From Codonopsis lanceolata (lineage: Eukaryota; Streptophyta; Magnoliopsida; Asterales; Campanulaceae), in the NCBI GenBank assembly GCA_013146195.2, contig CM028377.1, positions 3,472,001-3,536,000 of the forward strand: DNA of 64,000 bases, in the 5' to 3' direction. The translations under genes and the position numbers were made by a program. Numbering within the stretch: the stretch's first letter is position 1; each line of letters starts with the position of its first letter. Of the stretch, positions 34,134-45,861 are shown piece by piece. The notes beneath the pieces were generated by a model. The model was not told the DNA's origin. It searched no databases and worked only from the letters and a program-made list of their open reading frames with translations.

Positions 34134-35060
34134 GTTAGTAGCTTGAGTTATGAAAGAATTGGTCTTTTTTACAAATTATGATTTGTAAAATCGGCTCGTA
34201 AGAGACTTATTTTTAGATGATATTGTATGTGACTTATTATAGAAACAGAAAATAGTAAGTGATAACTTGTAAAACCATAAAGAAAGGAATATTTAAGGAT
34301 AGTTACGGCGAAGTTAACTCTTCAATTTATCGCAATTCAACCAACTATATGGCCTATAGAAAAAGAGTGGCGCTATTGCATCCCCTAGTACTCTAATACA
34401 TCCCTTTTTTTATTACAAAACTGTCACATTGTTGCCCATTGTCCTTCTAAGTACACCATCTAACATACACCTGCCTTCTTCCTCCTACTTCATTGTTTCT
34501 TCTTCCTACTTGATTTAACGTTTTGTTTCTCCAAACCCTCTACCTAAACCTAAAGCTTCCCACGTCTACATTGTTGCAAAAATCAAATATGGAGCCCAAT
34601 GAAGTGAAAGGAAATTTGAATACAAGTATCTCCTCATTTAATGCATAAATTTGGACTAAATACCGAAGGTTTTGTAAAATTGTAATGTTGCGTCGCACAA
34701 TGTTCCATCAAGGCTGGGTAAACAATTGAGTAATTAAGTAATACTCAATTGTTCAACCAGTCATGGGGAACTTCAACTTAATTGTTAACTCAATCATGAT
34801 AGAACATTACTCAATTGTTCACCTGGTAAAAGAGTATAGTTCATTCCAACAAAAAAAAAAATCATGTTCAATCTAAACTTTATAACTAGTCGTCGTACAT
34901 TTAAACAGAACCAAAACACAAAACTAAAGTATATATATATATAACTAAAAATTAAGTATGTCACTCAATATAAACAATCACAATTAAGTGTGACTAAACC
35001 CAAGGCTCACCAAATTAAAAAAAGAAAATTGTGTTGGCAATGCTTGCTCAACACGGGTGG

Positions 35061-36370
35061 AACAAACTTGTATTGTTCGACCAACTCGGATAGAACAAAC
35101 AAGGCATGTTCGGCTAGCTATGGTGGAACAAACCAATGTTGCTCGGCCAAGATCAACAGAACAACTTAGTGATATTCGGTCAATTCTAACCGAACATCAC
35201 TTAATGATGTTCCGTTGGTCTTGGTCGAACAACACTGATCTGTTCAACCAACCAAAACCGAACGGTCCTAGGTTGTTCTATCAACGGTCGCTAAACACAC
35301 CAATGCAATTTTTTTCAATGTAATCACCTAAACTGATATACATTCTAATGAACCACCAAAATCATATCCAAATTGCTAAGAAATTTATATGCAAATTGTT
35401 AAGTCAACCATAAACACTTTGACATAAAAGTTAGAAAGTGACCTAGGTATTCTCCCTTTCTTCCTCTGCCTTTGCGGTTTGTACAAAATAGAAAAATTAA
35501 GGGTGGGGGGGTACTAAGTTTTTTGATAGATTTTAATGTATGGGGTGGTGCATTAAGAGTATCTCCAAGGGGATCTCTATTTCTTCAATTTCAAATAAAA
35601 ATGGACTATTCCCTTCTCTAAGGGCAACTCTAAACGTGGCTTCAAATTGAAGATGAGCTCCTGAGTCTTCAAATTTGAAGATGGACTATTCATTGCTTCA
35701 TCTTCGCTCTCCTCTTTTCTTTTCTTTTTTAAATAATAGTTTTGTATTTTAGTTTTTATTAATAATTAATATTGTTAATTTTTTTGTTTTCATTTACATA
35801 CTAGTTTAGTGTTTTGGTTTAAATACTACAAAAAAAATTAATTCAATTATTTTTATTTATATTGTTAGTTATTAGTTATCGATAATATTAAAATTATTTA
35901 TAATAAATTTATTAGTTATTTTTAATGCATAGTATTTAATTTAATATAATACTAATTCAATAAATAATATATGTGTTTTGCTAAAATACATTAATACAAA
36001 TAAAATAAAATAAAAAATATATTTTAAATAGAATAATGAAGAATATATTTGGAATATTTGTTTTATGGTAACTTTGAAGTAAAATTGTTAGAGATGGTGC
36101 ATGAAATTTGGTGCAAAAATTACACCAGCCTAAAGATTTTGTGTAATTTTTGCACCAAACTGTTGGAAATGATATAAGTAAGCATGGGTATTTAGAGGTT
36201 TTAGAAGGGGTGATAACCGAGCCGGTCTAATATAATGAAATTATAACCGTAAAAGTCTTTTATTTTTGTTTTCAACCGCTAAAGTAGACTTTTGATGATA
36301 AAATGACAAAGATATCATTAATAAACAACAAACGCTCACACAAAAGCGTGCGGTCAAACTTCAGCATCTC
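35061..36370. other. A/T-rich intergenic DNA
   Basis: No gene recognised. 35060-35290 has irregular copies of TTGTTCGACC/GGTCGAACAA words. 35555-36180 (AAGAGTATCTCCAAGGGG ... AACTGTTGGAAATGATATAA) looks like a Tourist-like MITE with decayed ends, but no TSD could be fixed. Confidence 0.35.
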
Positions 36371-36374
36371 AAAA

Positions 36375-37110
36375 CTAAAGAAACGATGTCTAATTAAGTA
36401 ACATCGAGGCATGATTGGAAACGACGCCTAATTAAGTAACATCAAGATAGGATTTGAAGGAACGATGTCGAATTAAGAAACATCAAAGCAGGATTGGAAA
36501 CGACGCCTAATTAAGTAACAATGAGGCAGGATTTGAAGGAACGATGTCTAATTAAGTAACACCGAGTCAGGATTGAAAAAATAAATTGAAGTATGCCACC
36601 ATAATAAAGAAACAACGTCTAATTAAATAACATCGAGGCAGGATTGGAAGAAACGATGGCTAATTAACTAACACCGATGCAGGATTGAAAAAAAAAATAT
36701 GCTTCATTATTTATATACCGCGATACAAAAAATAAATTGAAGGTTGTCATCATATTATAGAAACAATGCCTAATTAAGTAACACCGAGGTATGATTGGAA
36801 AAATAAATTGAAGTCTGCCACCATATGAAAGAAATGACGCCTAATTAAGTAACACCAAGGCAGGATTGTAAGGAACAGCGACTAATTAAGTAACATTGAG
36901 ACATGATTGCAAGAAACGATATCTAATCAAGTACACCGAGACATGATTGGAAGCAACGATGCCTAATTATTTATATATCGTGATACAAAAAATAAATTGA
37001 AGTCTATCACCATATTTTCATATAAATGGGCGTCATAATAGGAAACGTTTCTTGTCGGAATGATAAAATTGAACTCTACCACCAAATAACAACATATTTG
37101 GGCGTCAAAA
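36375..37110. repeat. Minisatellite of about 40 bp units
   Basis: At least fifteen degenerate units with core ACGATGTCTAATTAAGTAAC followed by ATCGAGGCAGGATTGGAAG. Longer spacers (AATAAATTGAAGTCTGCCAC) are inserted at intervals. In the best units CGATGT and ACATCG form an inverted repeat around CTAATTAAGTA. It lies directly outside the LTR at about 37133. Confidence 0.8.
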
Positions 37111-37132
37111 TCAAGAAAATATTTTCTTATGT

Positions 37133-38200
37133 GGCAAAAACACAGCTTGGGCCGTCCTTGAGTTGGGTAGGATATCTGGGCTTTGGATCACCTTCTTTGA
37201 GCCTGTTAAGAACACAAGGGAACCTGACTGGAAGTGTAAGGCAGGGCCTCGCGAAACCCCTCCGGCGTGAGAGTAAGTCTCGTGTTTAAGCTTGAAAGCA
37301 AATCGACAGAGTATCGAGGCTCAAGAAAGTGTGTACCTTGTTAATGATTGTGGAGAGGTATTTATAGGCCTTCAAGGTGGTTGAATCCGTCTAGGATTCT
37401 ATTTCCTTAGTTACCGATCTAATCAAGGAGAGAATCCCTTGATTTTAGGCGAGATAGGCGGCTGACCGCGTAGATGTAGGAACAGATAAGGCAAGTATCC
37501 TGCTCAAGTATGGAAACCTTTGACTTGTCTTGGAGAGCAGGCCGCCGGTGCTTCCGGTACGATGTGTGCCCAAGCGTGCAGGGCTCTGCCCGGCTATTCT
37601 ACTTGCATTGCTTTTGAACTCATCGGAGGTCCGAAGAATGGCCCCTGGTCGGGCGGGCAAGGCCAATGCTCGACCAGGTATAGACAAAATGAATCTGATT
37701 CCTTTTCTAAGTACGTACCATGCCTGAGCATGGCCCCTAGTCGGACAGGAAAGGCCTTTGCCCAACCAGGTTTGGATGAAGGTTACGCTGCTCGATGCTC
37801 GCTGCTTCTATCATCTTGCTCATTGGGCTGTGGGCCCCATATGCATTATGCTCGTGATTGGCACGTGATGCTAACTCGTGCATTGCTCGTGACCGGGCTT
37901 GGGCCGAGCATATCAGTGGCCCCTAGCTCCTTGTCTGGCGGGCATTTATGCTCAGAGTGGGGAGCGTTGAAGTCTGATATTCACGCGGGCTTCAACACTT
38001 ATGAATTTTCAAAAAAGGCAAGGAATTCAATGGGGCAGACTTGAGGCGTGTCAAGGAAGCTTTTTATCAAGGGCGTGCCAGGCGCGTGGCAGAGAAAAGC
38101 GCGTGAGCCGTCAGAAGTTGAGACGATTGGACGGGGCAACAAAGCACGAAGGGCCGCATTTAATGCCTTGTGATGATGGGCTGCCAGGTCTAAGCGCCGT
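37133..38200 (-). mobile_element. LTR of the Retand/Tat-like element 3 (right limit uncertain)
   Basis: On the minus strand it contains GGCCTATAAATACCTC with TATA at 37359-37366. Then come GAGACTTACTCTCACGCCGG and AGGGGTTTCGCGAGG, U5-type words seen in Tat elements. It ends near TTTTTGCCACA at 37133. GC-rich GGGCGGGCAAGGCC-like words fill 37540-37950. The element was cut at its other end (about 56585), so there is no second LTR to fix the start; 38200 is a guess. Confidence 0.5.
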
Positions 38201-38244
38201 TTCAGGCTCCGAGCTTTCCCCCCAAAATAGTTCAGAGACCGGCC

Positions 38245-38252
38245 TATAAAAG
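38245..38252 (+). promoter_or_regulatory. TATA box of the antisense accessory gene
   Basis: TATAAAAG in GGCCTATAAAAGGGGGACCC. A pyrimidine-rich patch (CTTCTTCGCATTCCTCTCTT) follows at 38260-38279, as at many plant start sites. It is on the strand opposite to the retroelement's own genes. Confidence 0.65.
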
Positions 38253-38483
38253 GGGGACCCTTCTTCGCATTCCTCTCTTTTATCACCTTCGAGTTTTTAG
38301 AGAGAGAAAGCTCTGAAAAATTTGAAGATGTTGCTACTGCTGCTGTCGTGCTTTCTCTTGGGCTCCGACGAGGTTGCTCCTCCGTTTCCCACATCCATTC
38401 AATCCTCAGCGTTTGTAGTCTTTGCGATGGTTCCGACTTTCCCTTGAATTACTTACAGAGGACGCATCAACCCAGAAATCACA

Positions 38484-38738
38484 GTAAGTTTTCTCTGTTT
38501 TTGGTTTTTCTGGGTTTATGGATGGCTTTTAATTTCTCTTTTCACCTCCTTAAGTCTCTGTTAGGGTTTAAGAGGGTAAGACCGCCCTTAGGTAGAGATT
38601 GAGGAATAGAACCCATGATCTTGCTCGCTAGGCGGGCAGAACCCCGTTTGTTGACCTAGACTTAGGATTTTCTTCCCTTTTTCTTTGATAGTTACCCGGG
38701 CAGAATTCTGATAGCCATCTTCCTCGATCTCTTTGTAG
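38484..38738 (+). other. Leader intron of the antisense accessory gene
   Basis: Donor GTAAGT after ACA at 38484 and acceptor TTTGTAG at 38738, T-rich, 255 bp. The ATG at 38739 is the first codon after the acceptor. Confidence 0.6.
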
Positions 38739-40065
38739 ATGTCTGACGTGTCCGAGAATGACCGCGAGGCTTTCAGCTACGGCGGGAAAAATGATTCACT
38801 AAGCAGCGAGAAGTCCCCCTCTATTGGCACTGAATGCGATGAGGGTGCCAGATCTGTGGCCGGGCCTACGGTTCAAAGGCGCGCAACTGTTCCCATGGTG
38901 GATTTGACTGATTCCTCCAGCGAGGAAGACTCTGGTGAGGATAATGTGACCGGTGGCTTCGCTGTCGGGCAAGGCCTCGAGCAGCAAGCAGCCCATGTTG
39001 GAAATTCGGCCGGGCGAGTAAGGACCGAGCAAGTAGAGATGGCCGGAGAGGCTTAAGAGGCCGATGAGGTAGATGACCTGCCGCTTGCCCGGCGTTTCAA
39101 GAAAACTGGCCACTCTCAGGTGGAAGTGGCCCCTAAGGAGGAAATAGATGGCCAATACAATGTTCCAATTGCCCGCTGCTTCGCCATGGTAGGCGGCTCT
39201 CAAATGGAAGTTCCCATTGATGAAGTAGTCGGGGAAGAGGAAGAAGAAGAGGAAGAGCCCGGCTGGTATGTCAATGCGGACGAGAGCCGTTATGCCGCTC
39301 ACTGGGCCACGCTGGACATAGCGGATAAAGTTACCGCATGGCTTACTTCCCTCGGGGTCGACTCTGCTTACTACCGGGCGAGCAAGATGGATGTACCCGC
39401 GAATATGAAGCTTTCCCGTGAGCAAGAGAATGAACTTTTATTTTTCGCTGACTTTTTTCGAGTTGGGCTACGTCTCCCGCTGGAACCTTTTCTGGTGGAC
39501 TTCCTGCTCGAGACCAAAGCCGTGCCCTGCCATTTAATGTTGAACACCGTCCGAGCTATTACAGCCTTCACATTGGCGAGTAGGCTACTAGGATTTGAGC
39601 CAGACATGTATCTACTTCGAAAGTTGTTCATCTTCGCCCTGAGCACAGGAGGGAGGATTGGAGTGAGGGCCAACTCCAATTTCTTGAGGCTGCTATCAGA
39701 GGTTCCCGGGAAGGTAGAGTCCTGGGATAGGAGGGTCCTGTTTATAGAATCCCAGGTGGGCTGGCCGTTTGCGCCCACAGTGACCAGTGAGAACAAGATC
39801 CTCAAAGCCTCCAAACAAGACTTCAGCTCGGGGGAGGTTGCCCGGTTAAAGGCGCTAAAGGAGGCTGTGGGCGCGATTGAAGAGAACGAAAAGCCCGTCA
39901 GCCAGCAATTCATGCTCGACTGGAAGGAGCTGGTTTGCAACCCGCGCTATTTGTGCTTAGCTGGGATAATGCAGGCAGAGATCCCCGACGTGGAGCCTCT
40001 CCTGATCCACGTGCCCGAGAGTCCCCACCCTTATTGGGATGACTGCCATGGCAAAATGTTCAAGC

Positions 40066-40222
40066 GTGAGTGTGTTGAATGCCAACGGCTGGGTCCGGGT
40101 GGAGATTGTTGACCAGCATATGAGGATCGGGATGGTTGTCTTCGGAATTATATTGCTGTTTTTTATTTTGATTATCTTTGCCCATAGCAGTAATATTGAC
40201 TGTTCAGTTTCCCTCATTTCAG
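40066..40222 (+). other. Intron 1 of the antisense gene coding region
   Basis: GTGAGT donor and TTTCAG acceptor, 157 bp, T-rich second half (TGCTGTTTTTTATTTTGATT). The exons on both sides are in register only if it is removed (C + GG codon). Confidence 0.7.
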
Positions 40223-40866
40223 GGATGAAGAATATGGTCATGCTGAAAATGAGGAAACTCCAAGCCAATCAGCGAGCAGCCGATTTGAAGGCCAATGAGC
40301 CGGTGGACCTGCCGAAGGTGCCCTTCGGTCCCCTTACTAAGAAGACACCGGGCTTGGGCAAGGCCACAAGCCCGGTCAAGAAGGCGCCGGTGCCCAAGGT
40401 CATCATCCCACCCCGCAAAGAGACCATGCGAAAAGAGACCATGGCAATCATTGATGATGCTGCCGAGTAGTCAGGTGCCAACATCTCTGTGGTGCCCCCC
40501 GCCAAAGATGCCAAGGGTAAGGGGAAGAGGAAGAAGAGCCTCTCTCCTCCTCCTGTCGCCCGGGAAGTCCGCCACCGGGGTTCGAGTCCTGATCCCATCC
40601 TTCCTGCCCCTGCTCAAGCTGGGCCTGCAACCTGGAGGCAGGTTGGATTCAAGATGCCCTCCACTACCAGCGCTGCTCAGGCGTTGGTGAAAGAAATTTC
40701 TGGGGATGCCCCGTTACTAGGGGGCATTGATCTCTATGCTCGCGGGAGCCCGAGTGGCCTGGTAGGAAAAGGCGTCATCGAGAGGGCGGTGCACGATGAC
40801 CTTGCCATTGACCGTGATACGGCTGGCCACGTCCTGGTTGGGAACGTGGGGCTCTGCTTGAGCGAG

Positions 40867-40943
40867 GTAATGTCTTTGACTGAAGTTTGCCTTTTCCTTA
40901 TTTGTTTGTTTCATGTTTCTGATTACCTTTCCTCTGTTCGCAG
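40867..40943 (+). other. Intron 2 of the antisense gene coding region
   Basis: GTAATG donor after AGCGAG and a T-rich run ending TTCGCAG. 77 bp, near the minimum for plant introns. The frame is kept across it. Confidence 0.7.
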
Positions 40944-41891
40944 ATCGCTTCCACGTGTACCAATCTCTATGATAGGTACAACGAAGAGAAAGCAGCTCGC
41001 AAGAAAGTGGAGGCTGACTATAAGACTCACGAGAGCTTAGTGAAAGAGAAGGTCGAGCAGGTGGCTTATCTGGCCGACCAGCTCGAGGCTAACGCAGAGG
41101 CGGCCAAAAAGAAGGAGGATGAAATGCTCAAGCGCAATTTAAAACTGGTCACCGAGAACAGCACTCTGACCACTGAAAAGAAAGAGCTGGTTGGTCAGTT
41201 GAAGAAGAACCAAGCCGAATTGGAGAAGGGGAAGACCGCTTTGGCCGCGGTTACCAAGCAGAGGGAGCTCCTGCAAGTGGAGAGGGATGCGTTGAATATG
41301 CAGGCCATCAAGGATGGAAAGCAGGTAGAGGAACTGGTCCGGAGATTGAAGGACGCCGGGGAGGTCGCTGTGGAGAACTATAAGAGTTCCACGACTTTTG
41401 AGGATGATTTCAAGAGTACCGCAACCTTTGATGAAGCTGTAAACGATGCCATCGTGCCTTACTTCACACATGGCGCCAACCACATCCTTAGGCAGCTCGC
41501 TGGCCGCGGGGTGATCGATTTGAAGACCATGGCTGAGTGGGCCGTTTCCGACATCTACTCTAATGCTACGCGCCAGTTTCATCACTTGGTCCCCTACACC
41601 GAGGAAAAGCTGGATGCATTGGCAAACGCTGATAAGGAAGCTGGCCGCCAACCTTGGCTCCCTCCTACTCCCCTGGCCAAGAACGTGTGCACTCTGATTG
41701 ATGACCTGGAGGGTGAGAAGGCTGCCCGGATGATGGCAGAGGAAGAATCCAGGAAGGCTGAGCAGGAAGCTGCTCGTAAAGCTTTGAACTTCCAATACAC
41801 TGACCAGTTTCGGGCTTCAGCTCAAGCTTCTCCATCCCCTCAAGAGCAGATTCCTCCACCCCTTCAAGAGCCGGCGTTCGACCAACCTTAG

Positions 41892-42775
41892 GTTTTGTTT
41901 TTGCTCGGCCTGCGCGCCCCGATTTTTGATAACTTCTTGTATCTCTAACTTCAACTATAATGGACTTTATTTTTCGTTGACAGATATTCTTTGTATTTGT
42001 TTCAATTTAGCTGCTTTGGTTTTGCTCGATAATTGTTTTCTTGCTTGCATATTTAACCTGTCATATGTTAATACAAGCACTGGTGCTCCCCAGAAAACAT
42101 ATCGAGCATAGAATAGATAAACAGGTTTAACCGAGTATGAAGACTCATAATTATCTACTTAAAAATAACAAGGCTAATAAAGCAGGCTTATTATTTAAGT
42201 TGAGATGTTACCCGAACCAGTGCCAGGTATGATTGCTTGGATCTGGCCAAGGCTTGGAACGGGCCGGGCCCCTATCGCCTTGGGCGAGCTTCCAGAAGAT
42301 TGCCAAGCGGGCAAGGCCCAGCTCTTAACGGCGACCAACAACCGGGCATGGACCTTGTTCGATGTGGGTACTTCGAAGCGGTTGCTAGTATATCCTCCGG
42401 GTATGGAGATATACGATCAACAGTGTTGCTCGGTCGCTATAGGAACCCGAGGTAGTTAGCCGCTATCTTGTAGGCATGGCCTCTATCGCCCTGGGCGAGC
42501 ATCCTAGTATGTGAACCTGGGCATGGTCGCATCTCACCCACAGAGAGGATAAGTTCATTGATACTAGGGGATCCGAAGATTGTTGACCGGGCATGGCCCC
42601 TATCTGCTCGCTAGGTGAGCATATTTCAGCCAAACAAGTCCGAAAAACAGAATATGATTGACAATCGAATAACTGAAGGATCTGCATGAATCAAAAAATG
42701 ACAAAACTTGCCTCTTATTGATCAATAATTAATGACCCTCAACAGGACTGAGGTCTTGCTCGTTTGTGCCTTGAC
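41892..42775. mobile_element. Region between antisense gene and pol end of element 3
   Basis: Non-coding in both directions. GC-rich segments with GGGCGAGC/GGGCATGG words at 42205-42620 resemble the LTR interior at 37540-37950. It must hold the converging 3' ends of the antisense gene and pol. Confidence 0.5.
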
Positions 42776-42978
42776 TTAGGGATAGTATCTTTTGAAGTGG
42801 TCTGCATGCCAGGGATGTTTCAGGTCTTTCCCTTCTGGAGTTTGAAATATGTAAGTGCTCTTTCCTATTATCCCAGTAACTCGGAAAGGACCTTCCCAAT
42901 TAGGAGACAGCTTCCCCAATTTTGCCCGGTGACCTGTTACCTCGATCTTTCTGAGTACTAAGTCCTCGATAGAGAAGG
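42776..42978 (-). pseudogene. C-terminal piece of element 3 pol (after integrase)
   Basis: The minus-strand frame gives FSIEDLVLRKIEV, GKLSPNWEGPFRVTGI and HPWHADHFKRYYP then stop, the usual end of Tat-lineage pol. It connects directly to the integrase piece ending at 54370: RVRGRAF on that side and FSIEDLVLRK here meet at the GAAGG target duplication. So it is one gene split by the 11.4 kb insertion. Confidence 0.88.
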
Positions 42979-44757
42979 TGTGAGGTTCCCTGGTGCGACT
43001 CGCGCCCGCGCCGCCTCGCTTGGATAGGGTGCGCAGACGCGGCGGATACGGACACCATGCGCTCCTGCTCCACCCTCCCTTGTTTAGTGGGAAGACGAAA
43101 TCCAAAGTGCGAGAGGAGTGCGCCTATGTTAGCACGCTTGAATGTGCCTCTGCTGCCTTGAGTGGATTTTGTATCCAAAATGGGAACTAATGGTTTTCCA
43201 TGTCAAGTTATCCCTTATTTCGGGATAACAGATATGGGAATGCATTACCCTTCCATTCTCATTCTCCCTTTTATCTTTCGAGGAAAATAGAGAAGTGCAA
43301 GAAAGGATATTGCGACGCCCCCACTTATGGATTTATTGAAAATAGCCTTATGGCCCAGTCAGATCACTATGGGAGCTATGGGTTTCCCGCATCAAGTTAT
43401 CCCTTGTTTAGGGATACCAAGATATGGGAATACATCACCCTCCATTCCCCGTATCTCCCTTTTTAGGGGAGAACAGAAAGTGCAAAGAGGGAATGTTGCG
43501 AGGCCCCACCGATCCGAAAGTTTTAGAGTCGCCACCTTTATTTTAAGGCAAAAATAAAGGAAAACCGTAAAAGAAAACCGTAGATTTTAGAAAGCGGGTT
43601 CGGGGCTAAGTTACGAGTTGGAAGGTGCTAGGCACCCAACTCGCCTTTCGTCTCAAAACGTTTTTGGCTGAAGTATGCTCATTGTTATATTTATCTAGCA
43701 AATAAATAAGGTCTTATTTTGACAAGGGAAATTTAAACAGATACGTTCGGGCTACATTATTTACTTGACTCGCACTGCCTCCTTCCAATAATTACAAACA
43801 TATTTAAGAATATTTGGCCATTATAATGGCTCTTTACATAATATTTCCTAATCTAATCCGGCAAAGACAACGGCTTATATTGGCTACATTGCGCCGGATT
43901 TAAATAACAACTTTTGAAAATAAATAAAAAAAGACAAAAAATACAAATGGAATAAAATACGCCTTAAAGGTATTACCTTTTGAGCGGCGTGTGCTCGCCT
44001 GCCCTTCGTGGAGGGAGTCTTTTGTTTTGAACCGGGCAGATGACGCTTGATTTTTGAAGTTTGGGCTTATCAACTCCTGGGCAGAGTGACATTTTATTTG
44101 GGTAGGTTTTGGCCTTTCTAGTTGGGCGGAACCTAGACTTAATTTTTGATTTTAGCTCGTTACTCCTGCAGTAACGGCTTATTTTGGGATTTTGGACCGA
44201 GGATGTGAGGTGGATACCTAACAACTAGGCTAGGGATCACTTATAACCCATGGGTTTTTGATTTGGCGTAGTTTGGACGGGTTTGAGACTATGGGGCTTC
44301 CACTCACCTATCTCGCACCTCTCGCACTATTGATATCGAAGGAATCGCATGTAGCCGGCGATTTTTCTATCGCAGAACCGAACGAGTGAAATGAGAGGCC
44401 GGGGTCTCTATTTATAGTAGAGACCGAGGATACGCCGGCATTTGATCGCTTGTTCACCGCATCGGTGAGTTGTACTGGCATCAAAACTTGTACATTTTCA
44501 ATGTGAGAGAGCGCATGTGAAATTCCCATGGCGGCCAAGGTACCCCTTGCGGCACCATGGGATTGTTTGGCGGCACCAAGTCGCTTTGGAAGTTTCAAAA
44601 TTTGGCACTTTACCCCCTCGCAGCTTCATTGTTTCGCCAAGATTCTCGCTTTCTTTTCGCATTTTTGACTCCCGCAACTTGACATTTGTTAAGTTTTAAC
44701 AGCTTCTTGATATTTTATGTCACCACATACTGTGGGTACGAAATTGGGGTGTCTACA
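42979..44757 (-). mobile_element. 3' LTR of element 2
   Basis: 1779 bp. On the plus strand it runs TGTGAGGTTCCC to GGGGTGTCTACA. It contains two copies of a roughly 170 bp block (AAGTTATCCCTTATTTCGGG at about 43204 and AAGTTATCCCTTGTTTAGGG at about 43393), as in the element 1 LTR. A PBS-like AGAGTCGCCA is at 43525-43534. Confidence 0.88.
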
Positions 44758-45860
44758 GAGCCCCTCAACGATGGAGTCTACTGCAACCTTAAGGCTTATC
44801 GAGTAGACGAACATCGTTGATAAACAATAGACTCTCCAATTTCGCTCAATTAAGAACGGAGAATGCAATTGGTAGCGCTTATAATGCACGTGAACATGCT
44901 ATCCAAACTCTATAACCTAGACATTTTTAGTCGGTTATAAAAAGTTATCGGTTTTAAGCGTATGTGAATTTAATGTGCTCGATGGTCGGACCTACTAATG
45001 TAGGTCGCCACGATTCCCTATTAAAGGAAATCATCAAGCGTAGTTCAAAGCCAAAACCCTAAACTACAACTAAAGTGAGGATGTCATGTTCTTCGGTCGA
45101 GCCCGATCGAGAACACAACGGAAAAAGATTTTTGTGTTTTCGAAAAGTCGTATTCTTCCGGTCCGAAACCGTTGTCAAATACTGCATGAAGATTTGAATG
45201 TTTTTCCGCCACCACATTTCAATCCGGTCAATACCTTGTTGTTGAAACGTGTTAAGAAGAATTTTCTAAGTTATGTCCGGGCCTTGATCGCCGCCTTGTT
45301 TCCACATAACATAACCCGAAAACTTTCAAATATCCGTAAAATTGCGCTTGATCGATAAAGATCCGTCACGAGAACGGCAAATTGATCATTCTTCAAGTAT
45401 TTTCGAAAATTGTGAAGTGGAAAACATTCTTTTTCCTTCCTCTTTCTTTTGCTCTCCCCTGCTTTTTTGTTTTTTCAAATATTCCTCTCTTTTTTTTTTT
45501 GAAATATTCCTCTTTTTTTTTTTTGAAATCAAAACTCATTTTGAAAAGAGTTTTTTTTTTATTTTGAAAACAACACAAAGTTTTTTTACAAACTTTCCTA
45601 AAAGGAATTATTCTAAAGTCGTAGGAATATCAGACTGACTTACCTTTTGCGCCTGGTGGTCATGATTCTACCGATTTTGACATTTCGCCACTCTTTGCCG
45701 GGAAATTTATTCTCTTTTTTTTTTTTTTTTTGTGATGGTCGAACCTACTGATGTAGGCTGCCTACGTATCCTTTTTCAAGGAATCAGACCAAACGTAGTT
45801 CGGCCGTGCTGAGGATCAAGTGTTGTAATACAAACAAGTGTTATGCGGAGAGATAGTCGT
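44758..45860 (-). mobile_element. 3' internal tail of element 2
   Basis: Begins GAGCCCCTCAACGATGGAG, which on the minus strand is a purine tract next to the LTR, as at 24456. Long T and CT runs lie at about 45430-45600 and 45710-45732. A GAATCAGACCAAACGTAGTT block at about 45781 is shared with 531-550 and 24700-24722. Short frames (such as 45086-45358) are unrecognised. Confidence 0.6.
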
Positions 45861-45861
45861 A

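Larger units (their letters stand above)
32755..35060. repeat. Long dispersed repeat, copy 2
   Basis: Collinear with 20635-23102, including GGATTTAGGATCCGTAAGAC, the foldback element, Stowaway, hAT MITE and the ACAATTGAGTAATTAAGTAA palindromic region. It lacks the SINE. Similarity ends near GTGTTGGCAATGCTTG at about 35045. Confidence 0.8.
38739..41891 (+). pseudogene. Antisense accessory gene (putative gypsy-type transposon protein), three exons, two nonsense codons
   Basis: Lies on the plus strand between the pol end and the LTR of a minus-strand Tat element, like the extra antisense ORFs known from Tat/Retand elements. Exons 38739-40065, 40223-40866 and 40944-41891 join in frame across introns 40066-40222 (GTGAGT...TTTCAG, phase 1) and 40867-40943 (GTAATG...TCGCAG, phase 0). 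About 972 codons. In-frame stops: TAA 39054-39056 and TAG 40468-40470. It has an acidic start, a helical domain (WLTSLGVDSAYYRASKMDV, LRLPLEPFLVDFLLE, NSNFLRLLSEVPGKVESW) of the putative gypsy-type transposon family, a basic Pro/Lys linker, and a coiled coil at about 41020-41380 (VAYLADQLEANAEAAKKKED). Biochemical role unknown. Confidence 0.75.

Noticed and set aside
35057..35323. 88-codon frame
   Set aside because: It follows irregular TTGTTCGACC repeats; no domain, and the homologous copy near 23100 is not open.
37520..38394. Frames of 174 and 131 codons over the element 3 LTR
   Set aside because: GC-rich LTR sequence with overlapping frames on both strands and no family resemblance.
38799..39425. 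208-codon minus-strand frame as part of the retroelement
   Set aside because: It is the shadow of the antisense gene's exon; no Tat-lineage domain matches it.
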